NCBI RefSeq assembly: GCF_946902915.1
Contig: NZ_CAMPPY010000009.1
Location: 1-54,811, forward strand
Origin: Streptococcus sp. Marseille-Q5986
GTDB taxonomy: Bacteria > Bacillota > Bacilli > Lactobacillales > Streptococcaceae
Direction of reading: 5' to 3'
Length of the DNA: 54,811 bases
A model generated the notes under the pieces. That model searched no databases. It was not told where the DNA came from and saw only the letters and a program-made list of their open reading frames with translations. Position numbers and translations under genes: made by a program. Of this stretch, positions 18,979-26,306 are shown piece after piece; the stretch's first letter is position 1; every line of letters starts with the position of its first letter.

Positions 18979-20283
18979 ATGAACGAAAAAGTATTCCGTG
19001 ACCCAGTTCACAACTACATCCATGTCAATAATCAAATCATCTATGACTTGATTAATACAAAAGAATTTCAGCGTTTGCGTCGTATCAAACAACTGGGAAC
19101 TTCCAGTTATACCTTCCACGGTGGGGAACACAGTCGCTTCTCTCATTGTCTAGGCGTCTATGAAATTGCACGACGCATCACGGAGATTTTTGAAGAAAAA
19201 TATCCAGAAGAATGGAACCCTGACGAGTCTCTCTTGACCATGACCGCTGCTCTTTTACACGACCTTGGGCATGGTGCCTACTCCCATACTTTTGAAAATC
19301 TCTTTGATACAGACCATGAAGCCATTACTCAGGAGATTATCCAAAGTCCTGAGACAGAGATTCACCAAGTCCTGCTACAAGTGGCGCCCGATTTCCCAGA
19401 AAAGGTAGCCAGTGTCATCGACCATACCTATCCTAACAAGCAGGTCGTGCAACTCATTTCTAGTCAGATTGATGCGGATCGTATGGACTATCTCTTGCGC
19501 GACTCCTATTTTACAGGTGCTTCCTATGGGGAATTTGACCTGACTCGTATCCTACGGGTCATTCGACCTGTCGAAAGCGGGATCGCCTTTCAGCGCAATG
19601 GCATGCACGCTATCGAAGACTATGTCCTCAGTCGCTACCAGATGTATATGCAGGTTTATTTCCACCCAGCAACACGTGCCATGGAAGTTCTCCTACAAAA
19701 TCTCCTCAAACGCGCCAAGGAACTCTATCCTGAAGACAAAGATTTCTTTGCACGAACTTCTCCACATCTCCTCCCTTTCTTTGAAAAAAATGTGACCTTG
19801 TCTGACTATCTAGCTCTGGATGACGGCGTGATGAATACCTACTTCCAACTCTGGATGACCAGTCCTGACAAGATTCTCGCAGATTTGTCGCAACGCTTTA
19901 TCAACCGCAAGGTCTTTAAATCCATTACTTTTTCACAAGAAGAACAAGACCAACTCACTAGCATGAGAAAATTGGTTGAGAATATCGGCTTTGATCCGGC
20001 CTACTACACTGCTATTCATAAGAACTTTGACCTCCCTTATGATATCTATCGTCCCGAATCTGAAAATCCACGGACACAGATTGAGATTTTACAGAAAAAT
20101 GGTCAACTGGCAGAACTCTCTAGCCTATCTCCTATCGTCCAATCCCTTGCTGGCAGTCGCCACGGAGATAATCGTTTCTATTTCCCAAAAGAAATGTTGG
20201 ATCAAAACAGCATCTTCGCAAGCATCACCCAGCAATTTTTACACTTGATTGAGAACGATCATTTTACCCCAAATAAAAAGTAG
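18979..20283 (+). CDS. HD-domain phosphohydrolase, YwfO/SAMHD1-like
   Basis: A 434-residue HD-superfamily protein. The metal ligands are visible in order: GGEHSRFSHCLGV (His), ALLHDLGHGAYSH (His-Asp) and SSQIDADRMDYLLRDS (Asp). This set and length match the YwfO group, related to dGTPases and SAMHD1 and reported to hydrolyse dNTPs. The specific nucleotide is not readable from sequence. The mRNA is probably leaderless. The next gene follows by 12 bases. Confidence 0.88.
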   Translation: MNEKVFRDPVHNYIHVNNQIIYDLINTKEFQRLRRIKQLGTSSYTFHGGEHSRFSHCLGVYEIARRITEIFEEKYPEEWNPDESLLTMTAALLHDLGHGAYSHTFENLFDTDHEAITQEIIQSPETEIHQVLLQVAPDFPEKVASVIDHTYPNKQVVQLISSQIDADRMDYLLRDSYFTGASYGEFDLTRILRVIRPVESGIAFQRNGMHAIEDYVLSRYQMYMQVYFHPATRAMEVLLQNLLKRAKELYPEDKDFFARTSPHLLPFFEKNVTLSDYLALDDGVMNTYFQLWMTSPDKILADLSQRFINRKVFKSITFSQEEQDQLTSMRKLVENIGFDPAYYTAIHKNFDLPYDIYRPESENPRTQIEILQKNGQLAELSSLSPIVQSLAGSRHGDNRFYFPKEMLDQNSIFASITQQFLHLIENDHFTPNKK

Positions 20284-20295
20284 AAGAGGAAATTT

Positions 20296-21102
20296 ATGAG
20301 TATTAAACTAATCGCCGTCGATATTGACGGAACCCTAGTCAACAGCCAAAAAGAAATCACTCCTGAAGTTTGTTCTGCCATCCAAGATGCCAAAGAAGCT
20401 GGTGTCAAAGTCGTCATTGCAACTGGCCGCCCTATCGCAGGTGTTTCCAAACTTCTGGACGACTTGCAGTTGAGAGATGAAGGTGACTATGTCGTGACCT
20501 TCAACGGTGCCCTTGTCCAAGAAACTGCTACAGGTCATGAGATTATCAGCGAATCCTTGACCTATGAGGATTATCTGGTTATGGAATTCCTCAGTCGCAA
20601 GCTCAGTGTTCACATGCACGCTATTACCAAAGACGGTATCTACACGGCCAATCGCAATATCGGAAAATATACAGTGCACGAATCAACCCTCGTCAGCATG
20701 CCTATTTTCTACCGCACTCCTGAAGAAATGGCTGACAAGGAAATTATCAAATGTATGTTCATAGATGAGCCAGAAATTCTCGATGCTGTGATTGAAAAGA
20801 TACCAGCAGAATTTTATGAGCGCTACTCTATTAACAAATCTGCTCCTTTCTACCTTGAACTCCTTAAAAAGAATGTAGATAAGGGTTCAGCTATTACCCA
20901 CCTAGCTGAAAAACTCGGATTGACCAAAGATGAAACCATGGCAATCGGTGACGAAGAAAATGACCGTGCCATGCTGGAAGTCGTTGGCAACCCTGTAGTC
21001 ATGGAAAATGGAAATCCAGAAATCAAAAAAATCGCCAAATACATCACTAAAACAAATGACGAATCCGGCGTTGCCCATGCCATTCGTACATGGGTACTGT
21101 AA
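20296..21102 (+). CDS. Cof-type HAD sugar/flavin phosphatase
   Basis: A 268-residue haloacid dehalogenase hydrolase. Motif I is AVDIDGTLVNS with the nucleophile Asp, the lysine motif is in the C-terminal third, and the last acidic motif is IGDEENDRAML. A cap domain of the Cof (C2B) type lies between. Such enzymes dephosphorylate sugar phosphates or flavins with broad specificity. Ribosome site AGAGGAAA. It follows the HD gene closely and probably shares its transcript. Confidence 0.9.
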   Translation: MSIKLIAVDIDGTLVNSQKEITPEVCSAIQDAKEAGVKVVIATGRPIAGVSKLLDDLQLRDEGDYVVTFNGALVQETATGHEIISESLTYEDYLVMEFLSRKLSVHMHAITKDGIYTANRNIGKYTVHESTLVSMPIFYRTPEEMADKEIIKCMFIDEPEILDAVIEKIPAEFYERYSINKSAPFYLELLKKNVDKGSAITHLAEKLGLTKDETMAIGDEENDRAMLEVVGNPVVMENGNPEIKKIAKYITKTNDESGVAHAIRTWVL

Positions 21103-21118
21103 AAGGGAAGAATATACG

Positions 21119-21143
21119 AAAACTGCTCAGCTGAGCGATTTTT
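21119..21143. terminator. Terminator between the Cof phosphatase and tRNA-Arg
   Basis: Ten-position stem with one mismatch around GCTC/GAGC (loop AGCT), flanked by AAAA and TTTTT. Convergent position, usable from both sides. Confidence 0.6.
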
Positions 21144-21156
21144 CATATCTAATTAC

Positions 21157-21228
21157 TGCCCCCTGCCGGAATCGAACCAGCAACTACTCCTTAGGAGGGA
21201 GTTGTTATATCCATTGAACTAAGGGAGC
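21157..21228 (-). tRNA. tRNA-Arg (anticodon CCU)
   Basis: Minus strand, 72 bases without CCA. Acceptor arms GCTCCCT/AGGGGGC pair, the D arm contains TTCAATGGATA, the anticodon arm is ACTCC-CTCCTAA-GGAGT giving anticodon CCU, and the T arm has GGTTCGATTCC. Discriminator A; CCA is not encoded. It reads AGG codons. It lies behind the rplS terminator, and I see no separate strong promoter in the 40 bases before it, so it may depend on read-through from rplS. Confidence 0.95.
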
Positions 21229-21233
21229 TAGAT

Positions 21234-21263
21234 AAAAACTCTGCTGAAGAAGCAGAGTTTTTT
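21234..21263 (-). terminator. Terminator of rplS
   Basis: Stem AAAACTCTGCT/AGCAGAGTTTT with a GAAG-type loop and T run on the minus strand, just after the rplS stop and six bases before the tRNA 5' end. Confidence 0.85.
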
Positions 21264-21270
21264 AGTCGAA

Positions 21271-21618
21271 TTAACGACGGATTTCTTTGATACGAGCTGC
21301 CTTACCTTGAAGAGCACGTAAGTAGTACAATTTCGCACGACGTACTTTACCGTAACGAACAACTTCGATTTTTTCAACACGTGGAGTGTGGATTGGGAAG
21401 ATACGCTCAACACCTACACCGTTAGAGATTTTACGAACTGTGTAGTTTTCTGAGATGCCAGCACCTTTACGTGCGATAACAACACCTTCAAAAATCTGGA
21501 TACGTTCACGGTTACCTTCGACAACTTTCGCGTGTACACGAACAGTGTCACCAGGACGGAATGATGGGATATCTGTACGAAGTTGACCTTCAGTCAAGCT
21601 TTGGATTAATGGATTCAT
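21271..21618 (-). CDS. rplS: 50S ribosomal protein L19
   Basis: A 115-residue bL19 ([50 protein letters not shown]). It sits at the interface with the small subunit. Single-gene unit with a structured leader and its own terminator. Confidence 0.98.
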
Positions 21619-21643
21619 TTTATTCTCCTATCTTTGTCAATCT

Positions 21644-21708
21644 TGAGGAATCTTCCTCAGCGGATAAACTGTATTCTTGTGCGTCCATTACACACAAGAT
21701 ACAGTTTA
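21644..21708 (-). promoter_or_regulatory. L19 leader, structured 5' UTR of rplS
   Basis: Two hairpins precede rplS on the minus strand: a long one with AAACTGTAT/ATACAGTTT and TTGTG/CACAA arms (21665-21708) and a perfect TGAGGAA/TTCCTCA (21644-21659). Position and shape fit the L19 autoregulatory leader of Firmicutes. Assigned by context and pairing. Confidence 0.6.
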
Positions 21709-21736
21709 CCAAATTTCCACAAAAAAGTAAAGAAAT

Positions 21737-22066
21737 TTACAACAGAATTCCTAAAAAAATCGCAATCAAACCACCTAGGTAGGTCAAAGTCAAATAAGAA
21801 TAAAATACCTTCTTATCACTTAACAGTCTTTGGAGTTCGTCATTCAAGGTCGAAAAGGTTGTTAAACCTCCACAAAAACCCGTCGCTAAAATAGCATAAA
21901 CTTCCTTAGACTCTACATGATTGTAGAATAATCCAATCAAAAAGCAACCTAGAAGATTGGCTATGAGCGTTCCCAGGGGTAATTTAGAAGCTTGATTATA
22001 GCGGGAAAAGAAATACCGTACGAGTGCTCCGAAGCCACAAGCGATTGCAAGATAGACGATTACCAT
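21737..22066 (-). CDS. crcB: Fluoride channel CrcB/Fluc, second copy
   Basis: A 109-residue, four-helix membrane protein. It carries the Fluc signature GFCGGLTTFSTLNDE, the phenylalanine-box and TTF motif of the F- pore. The start overlaps the preceding crcB by seven bases. Tandem non-identical copies form heterodimeric fluoride exporters in several Firmicutes, which is the likely arrangement here. Confidence 0.93.
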   Translation of the reverse strand: MVIVYLAIACGFGALVRYFFSRYNQASKLPLGTLIANLLGCFLIGLFYNHVESKEVYAILATGFCGGLTTFSTLNDELQRLLSDKKVFYSYLTLTYLGGLIAIFLGILL

Positions 22067-22434
22067 TTCTTCCTCCCCAAATAGTAAGCTAAAAGCAGAC
22101 CTCCACCGATACTCAAAAGCAAATACAGTATCAAACTAAGATAACGCCCTGTATCCAGTAATTTCACAGCATCAAGCATGAGACTAGAAAAGGTTGTTAA
22201 ACCTCCACAAAAGCCCGTCCCCAGTGCTAAAACCAATCCTTTACTACTTCCCTTATAAACTAGATAGCCCTTAACAAGATAAACCAAGCAGAAAATGCCT
22301 AGATAGTTGACAAGAAGGGTTCCCCAAGGAAAATCTGGACTGGCTGGTAAGCAAGTAGAAACCAAGTAGCGAACCAATCCCCCCAACATAGCAGCTAGAA
22401 AAATCCCTAGCGGATAAAATTGTTCTTTTTTCAT
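22060..22434 (-). CDS. crcB: Fluoride channel CrcB/Fluc, first copy
   Basis: A 124-residue, four-helix membrane protein with GFCGGLTTFSSLMLD, the same pore signature as its downstream partner but otherwise diverged. Its start overlaps the chorismate mutase stop by four bases. No fluoride riboswitch is seen upstream, because the preceding gene abuts it. Confidence 0.93.
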   Translation of the reverse strand: MKKEQFYPLGIFLAAMLGGLVRYLVSTCLPASPDFPWGTLLVNYLGIFCLVYLVKGYLVYKGSSKGLVLALGTGFCGGLTTFSSLMLDAVKLLDTGRYLSLILYLLLSIGGGLLLAYYLGRKKW

Positions 22435-22697
22435 TTGATGTTTTGATCCTGATAATCACGCGAACGTTTGAGTATGTCCGAAAAAGTCGCGACAATAGTC
22501 TCCTGATAGCGCTTGTTCTCTACATGACTCCTAACCTTTTCAAAAATAACTGCTTCTCTCTTGGTATCTAAAATCGGTTTACCTGAAGCCTTCTTATAAG
22601 CGACAACGCCCTCAACCAAATGCATTCGTTCTTCTAATAGTTTGACAATTTGATCGTCGATTTGATCAATTTCTTGGCGAATAATATCTAAATCCAT
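22431..22697 (-). CDS. Chorismate mutase, AroQ class
   Basis: An 88-residue all-helical protein of the AroQ (CM_2) fold converting chorismate to prephenate. Active-site residues are in DLDIIRQEIDQIDDQIVKLLEERM and VVAYKKASGKPILDTKRE. It is a stand-alone domain without prephenate dehydratase or DAHP synthase fused. It lies in one operon with the two crcB genes, which is a chance grouping as far as function goes. Confidence 0.92.
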   Translation of the reverse strand: MDLDIIRQEIDQIDDQIVKLLEERMHLVEGVVAYKKASGKPILDTKREAVIFEKVRSHVENKRYQETIVATFSDILKRSRDYQDQNIK

Positions 22698-22767
22698 ACA
22701 GTCTCCTCCTTTATTTGAATTATTGTATCAAAAAGCCATCAAATAGGCTAGTAAAATCCAAAAAAGT

Positions 22768-22806
22768 AATAAAAAACTGCATAGACTTATTCCAGTCAGC
22801 GCAGTT
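22768..22806 (-). terminator. Terminator of the flavodoxin gene
   Basis: Stem AACTGC/GCAGTT with inner GACT/AGTC, followed by TTTTTTATT on the minus strand. Confidence 0.75.
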
Positions 22807-22812
22807 CGCTTC

Positions 22813-23256
22813 TTATCCTACTTTTGCAGCCAATTCTTCTGCGAATTGTTCCAAGCGTTCGATGTCTTCTTCTTCAGCAGAAAGGTCTACTTTAACACAC
22901 TCTGAACCTTTTTCTGCTCCTGTCGCTACAAAAACGCGATCAAAATCATCGACAGCCTTACAGAATTCGTCATAGAAGGTATCACCTGAGCCGACCACTC
23001 CGTAGATTTTGCCATTCAAGTTGAGGTCTGCTAGATCTTCGTAAAAGTCCATCATCTCATCAGGCAATTCTCCATCACCATAAGTATAGGTCGCAACGAT
23101 AGCGATGTCTGCTTCCAAGAAGTCTGAAGCGTCAACAGTTGTACATTCATCAACATCGACATCCAAGCCCAAGTCACGTAATTTGTCTGCTACAATATCT
23201 GCAATTTCTTCGGTATTACCGGTCATACTGGCAAATACAATTTTTGCTAATGCCAT
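22813..23256 (-). CDS. Flavodoxin
   Basis: A 147-residue acidic FMN protein for low-potential electron transfer. The phosphate loop is ASMTGNTEEIAD; aromatic and glycine loops ATYTYGDGELPD and GSGDTFYDEFC flank the isoalloxazine. It has its own extended -10 promoter and terminator and is divergent from the DHH gene. Confidence 0.94.
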   Translation of the reverse strand: MALAKIVFASMTGNTEEIADIVADKLRDLGLDVDVDECTTVDASDFLEADIAIVATYTYGDGELPDEMMDFYEDLADLNLNGKIYGVVGSGDTFYDEFCKAVDDFDRVFVATGAEKGSECVKVDLSAEEEDIERLEQFAEELAAKVG

Positions 23257-23283
23257 ATCGTCCTCCTCAATTCATCTTTCTCC

Positions 23284-23292
23284 ATTATATCA
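23284..23292 (-). promoter_or_regulatory. Extended -10 promoter of flavodoxin
   Basis: Minus strand TGaTATAAT, hexamer 23284-23289, about 28 bases before the start. Confidence 0.6.
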
Positions 23293-23324
23293 CATCTTTT
23301 TCATTTTAAAAATAAAAATTCTTG

Positions 23325-23333
23325 TGCTACAAT
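23325..23333 (+). promoter_or_regulatory. Extended -10 promoter of the DHH gene
   Basis: TGcTACAAT, hexamer 23328-23333, 27 bases before the ATG. Confidence 0.55.
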
Positions 23334-23359
23334 GAAATGAGAAAGAATTGAGGTTATTT

Positions 23360-24295
23360 ATGGACATTTGCCATCAAATTTTAGAAAAAATCAAAGAATA
23401 CGACACGATTATCATTCACCGTCATATGAAACCAGATCCCGATGCCATAGGGAGTCAGGTAGGCTTGAAAGCTCTTCTCACACACCATTTTCCAGAAAAG
23501 ACCATCAAAGCAGTCGGTTTTAACGAACCAACTCTAACCTGGATGGCAGAAATGGATACTGTCCAAGATAGTGACTACCACGAAGCTCTTGCTATTATTT
23601 GTGATACAGCAAATCGTCCTCGTATCGATGATAAACGCTATGAACAAGCTGCTTTCACCATCAAAATCGATCACCATCCAAATGATGATATCTATGGTGA
23701 CCTATCTTGGGTGGATACAAGTTCAAGCAGTGCTAGTGAAATGATTGCTCTATTTGCTCAAGAAAATCAGCTGGCTTTGTCTAGTGAAGTGGCACGACTT
23801 CTCTATGCAGGAATTGTCGGGGACACTGGGCGTTTTCTCTACCCTTCAACTAGTGCCCGTACCTTTAGAATAGCTGGCCAGCTCCGAGAAGTTGATTTTG
23901 ACTTTGCTGGATTGTCTCGTCAAATGGATACCATGAGCTTCAAGATTGCAAAATTGCAAGGGTATGTTTATGATCACTTAGAAGTTGATGATAATGGGGC
24001 TGCACGCGTTCTGCTTACTCAAGACATCTTGGAAAAATATAAGGTTACGGATGCTGAAACGGCTGCGATTGTCGGAGCACCTGGTCGAATTAATACCGTT
24101 AAGGCTTGGGCCATCTTTGTTGAGCAAGTTGACGGTCACTTTCGTGTGCGTATGCGCAGTAAAATCACCCCTATCAATGAAATTGCCAAAGAACACGACG
24201 GAGGAGGACATCCATTAGCTAGTGGCGCCAATTCCTATAGTCTAGAAGAAAACGAAATCATCTATCAAAAGTTAAAAAACTTGCTTAAAAACTGA
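23360..24295 (+). CDS. DHH/DHHA1 phosphoesterase, NrnA/Pde2-like
   Basis: A 311-residue protein with the DHH domain metal motifs HRHMKPDPDAIGSQ and IKIDHHPNDD, and the C-terminal DHHA1 motif GGGHPLASGA. Members hydrolyse nanoRNA, pAp or the c-di-AMP product pApA. In pneumococcus the stand-alone homologue Pde2 degrades c-di-AMP products; assignment to that role is by likeness only. A TTG four codons upstream is less likely than this ATG, which has GAGG six bases before it. Confidence 0.9.
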   Translation: MDICHQILEKIKEYDTIIIHRHMKPDPDAIGSQVGLKALLTHHFPEKTIKAVGFNEPTLTWMAEMDTVQDSDYHEALAIICDTANRPRIDDKRYEQAAFTIKIDHHPNDDIYGDLSWVDTSSSSASEMIALFAQENQLALSSEVARLLYAGIVGDTGRFLYPSTSARTFRIAGQLREVDFDFAGLSRQMDTMSFKIAKLQGYVYDHLEVDDNGAARVLLTQDILEKYKVTDAETAAIVGAPGRINTVKAWAIFVEQVDGHFRVRMRSKITPINEIAKEHDGGGHPLASGANSYSLEENEIIYQKLKNLLKN

Positions 24296-24303
24296 TAAAA
24301 TAC

Positions 24304-24332
24304 TTGCCAAACTTTTCAGAATCTGATAGACT
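24304..24332 (+). promoter_or_regulatory. Promoter of rpmE2
   Basis: TTGCCA, 17-base spacer, TAGACT, about 58 bases before the start codon. Confidence 0.6.
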
Positions 24333-24390
24333 AGTATGGTGACAATCTATGGCTCGCAAAGAGACCATGGCAGAAAGGAAATATTGCAAA

Positions 24391-24633
24391 ATGAAAAAAG
24401 ATATCCATCCAGAATATCGCCCAGTTGTCTTCATGGACACAACTACTGGTTACAAATTCCTTAGCGGTTCAACTAAACGCTCTAACGAAACTGTTGAGTT
24501 CGAAGGCGAAACTTACCCATTGATCCGTGTGGAAATTTCATCAGACTCACACCCATTCTACACTGGACGTCAAAAGTTCACTCAAGCAGATGGACGCGTG
24601 GATCGTTTCAACAAAAAATACGGTCTCAAATAA
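24391..24633 (+). CDS. rpmE2: 50S ribosomal protein L31 type B
   Basis: An 80-residue bL31 ([20 protein letters not shown] to [17 protein letters not shown]). It lacks the CxxC zinc cysteines of type A, so it is the zinc-independent form used under zinc shortage in species that have both. The ATG with AAAGGA upstream is used rather than an earlier in-frame ATG. Confidence 0.96.
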   Translation: MKKDIHPEYRPVVFMDTTTGYKFLSGSTKRSNETVEFEGETYPLIRVEISSDSHPFYTGRQKFTQADGRVDRFNKKYGLK

Positions 24634-24637
24634 TCAT

Positions 24638-24668
24638 AAAAAGAACAGTTACCACTGTTCTTTTTTTT
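24638..24668 (+). terminator. Terminator of rpmE2
   Basis: Stem GAACAGT/ACTGTTC (24643-24649 with 24654-24660), preceded by A and followed by nine T. Confidence 0.9.
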
Positions 24669-24755
24669 ACTTCTTTTTATGTTTTAATGAACCAACCACT
24701 ACTATTATCTCAATATCAAGCTTCAAGCTAGTGCCGAAAACTAATTTGAACAAGT

Positions 24756-26090
24756 TTAAAAAATATCAAAAAGAAGTTTGATATTGAGAATAGTTAAGAT
24801 AATGGAAACCGCGTAACCTAGGATTGTGTTCCACTTGGCATTGGTGAATTCTCCCATCAGTGACTTTTTAGAGGTTAGATAAATCAAGGGAAAGATTGAA
24901 AACGGAAGAGCGATTGACAAAAAGACCTGTGAATAGACCAATAACTGATCCAAGGTTTTTTCTTGATGTCCAAACAAAACGGCAACAATAATCACAGGAA
25001 GCAATGCAAAAATACGTGTACCGATACGGATAAGCCACTGAGGTAATCTTAGATGCAAGAACCCTTCCATGACAATCTGTCCTGTCAGGGTACCTGTAAT
25101 AGTCGAATTTTGACCACTTGCTAAGAGGGCTAGAGCAAACAAAGTTGACAGAGTCGAGCTGGCTATGGCTCCTGCTATTGTCGAATCCTGTAAAGCATTG
25201 TACATTTGAGAAAAAGCTGAAATTTCAGATGCATGACCAAAAAAGAGGGAGGCACCTAAAATGAGAAGTAAGGAATTGACGATAAAGGCTAGGGACAACT
25301 GAAGATTTGAATCCCAGGTCATAAAGCGCACTGCTTTTCGAACATCCTTCTTATCTTTGTGATTGATTTTCCTTGTTTGGGATAGAGAGGAATGGAGATA
25401 GAGATTATGGGGCATGACTGTCGCACCTACAATCCCTAGAGCCAAGGTCAATTGACTTTCATGACCTGGTAACGGTGTTTCAAATAAAGTTGAAGTTGGT
25501 AAATAACCACCAATAATCCCCTGGATACTTGGATTGGATAAGGCCACAAGATAGGTAAAGATGGCTAATATGGTTAAAATAAGAGTCGTAACAATAGCTT
25601 CAATTTTTTTGAAACCAAATTTCATCAATAAAAGTAACAAAAATACATCTAAAACGGTTAGAAGGATAGCAATCATAATCGGTATTTTAAACAAAAGATT
25701 TAAGGCAATTGCTGAACCTAAAACTTCAGCCAAATCTGTCGCCATTAAAGCTAATTCTAAAATCACCCACAAACTATAGCGAAGCCACTTGGGAGCATGA
25801 TGAGCTGTTGCCTGTGCTAGGTCCATCCTAGTCACGATACCGAGCTTCCCAGCCATCTGTTGTAGCTGCATAGCAATGATGGATGAAATTAAAATAACAA
25901 ATAAAAGACTGTACTTGTAGGAGGCACCACCAACCACACTGGTGATCCAGTTTCCTGGATCCATGTAGCCAACTGCCACAAGTGCACCAGGCCCTAAGAA
26001 TGCTTTTAGATTTTGCCAAAAATGATTGTTATTTGGAGTCTCAATAGATTGATTGATCTCAGAAAGAGAGACTTTTTTATAAGAAGACAT
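24756..26090 (-). CDS. mntH: NRAMP family Mn2+/Fe2+ transporter
   Basis: A 444-residue proton-coupled divalent-metal importer with about 11 transmembrane helices. The TM1 metal-binding motif is GYMDPGNW (Asp and Asn ligands) and the TM6 motif is MPHNLYLHSSL. The open frame starts four codons earlier at GTG; the ATG giving MSSYKKVSLSE is preferred but neither start has a strong ribosome site. An extended -10 (minus strand TGaTATAAT, 26186-26194) lies about 95 bases upstream. I see no manganese riboswitch or clear metal-regulator operator in that leader. Confidence 0.92.
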   Translation of the reverse strand: MSSYKKVSLSEINQSIETPNNNHFWQNLKAFLGPGALVAVGYMDPGNWITSVVGGASYKYSLLFVILISSIIAMQLQQMAGKLGIVTRMDLAQATAHHAPKWLRYSLWVILELALMATDLAEVLGSAIALNLLFKIPIMIAILLTVLDVFLLLLLMKFGFKKIEAIVTTLILTILAIFTYLVALSNPSIQGIIGGYLPTSTLFETPLPGHESQLTLALGIVGATVMPHNLYLHSSLSQTRKINHKDKKDVRKAVRFMTWDSNLQLSLAFIVNSLLLILGASLFFGHASEISAFSQMYNALQDSTIAGAIASSTLSTLFALALLASGQNSTITGTLTGQIVMEGFLHLRLPQWLIRIGTRIFALLPVIIVAVLFGHQEKTLDQLLVYSQVFLSIALPFSIFPLIYLTSKKSLMGEFTNAKWNTILGYAVSIILTILNIKLLFDIF

Positions 26091-26185
26091 AGGAATATTC
26101 ACTTTCTAATCTTGTCTTTGCCTATTTTATTAATGGAATTTTTGAAAAAATGATGAAAACAGTTTTCTATTTCCAATTCATCCTT

Positions 26186-26194
26186 ATTATATCA
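26186..26194 (-). promoter_or_regulatory. Extended -10 promoter of mntH
   Basis: Minus strand TGaTATAAT, hexamer 26186-26191. The 95-base leader that follows is AT-rich with no obvious structure. Confidence 0.5.
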
Positions 26195-26253
26195 CATTTT
26201 AGAATAATGCTTAAGGAAAGCATGATAGTTGAAATAAGCAACATTAGTATTGT

Positions 26254-26284
26254 AAAAGCCAGCGATTTCCGACACTGGCTTTAA
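26254..26284 (-). terminator. Terminator of the pyrimidine operon behind carB
   Basis: Stem AAAGCCAG/CTGGCTTT with a 12-base loop, TTTTAC following on the minus strand. Confidence 0.8.
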
Positions 26285-26306
26285 AACTGTGAAAATTCTG
26301 TCTCAA

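Noticed and set aside
22435..22700. Fluoride riboswitch upstream of the crcB pair
   Set aside because: The chorismate mutase gene overlaps the first crcB, and nothing like the crcB motif was seen before that gene.
26091..26253. Manganese riboswitch or metal-regulator operator before mntH
   Set aside because: The leader is short and AT-rich; no yybP-ykoY type three-way junction or clear dyad was found.
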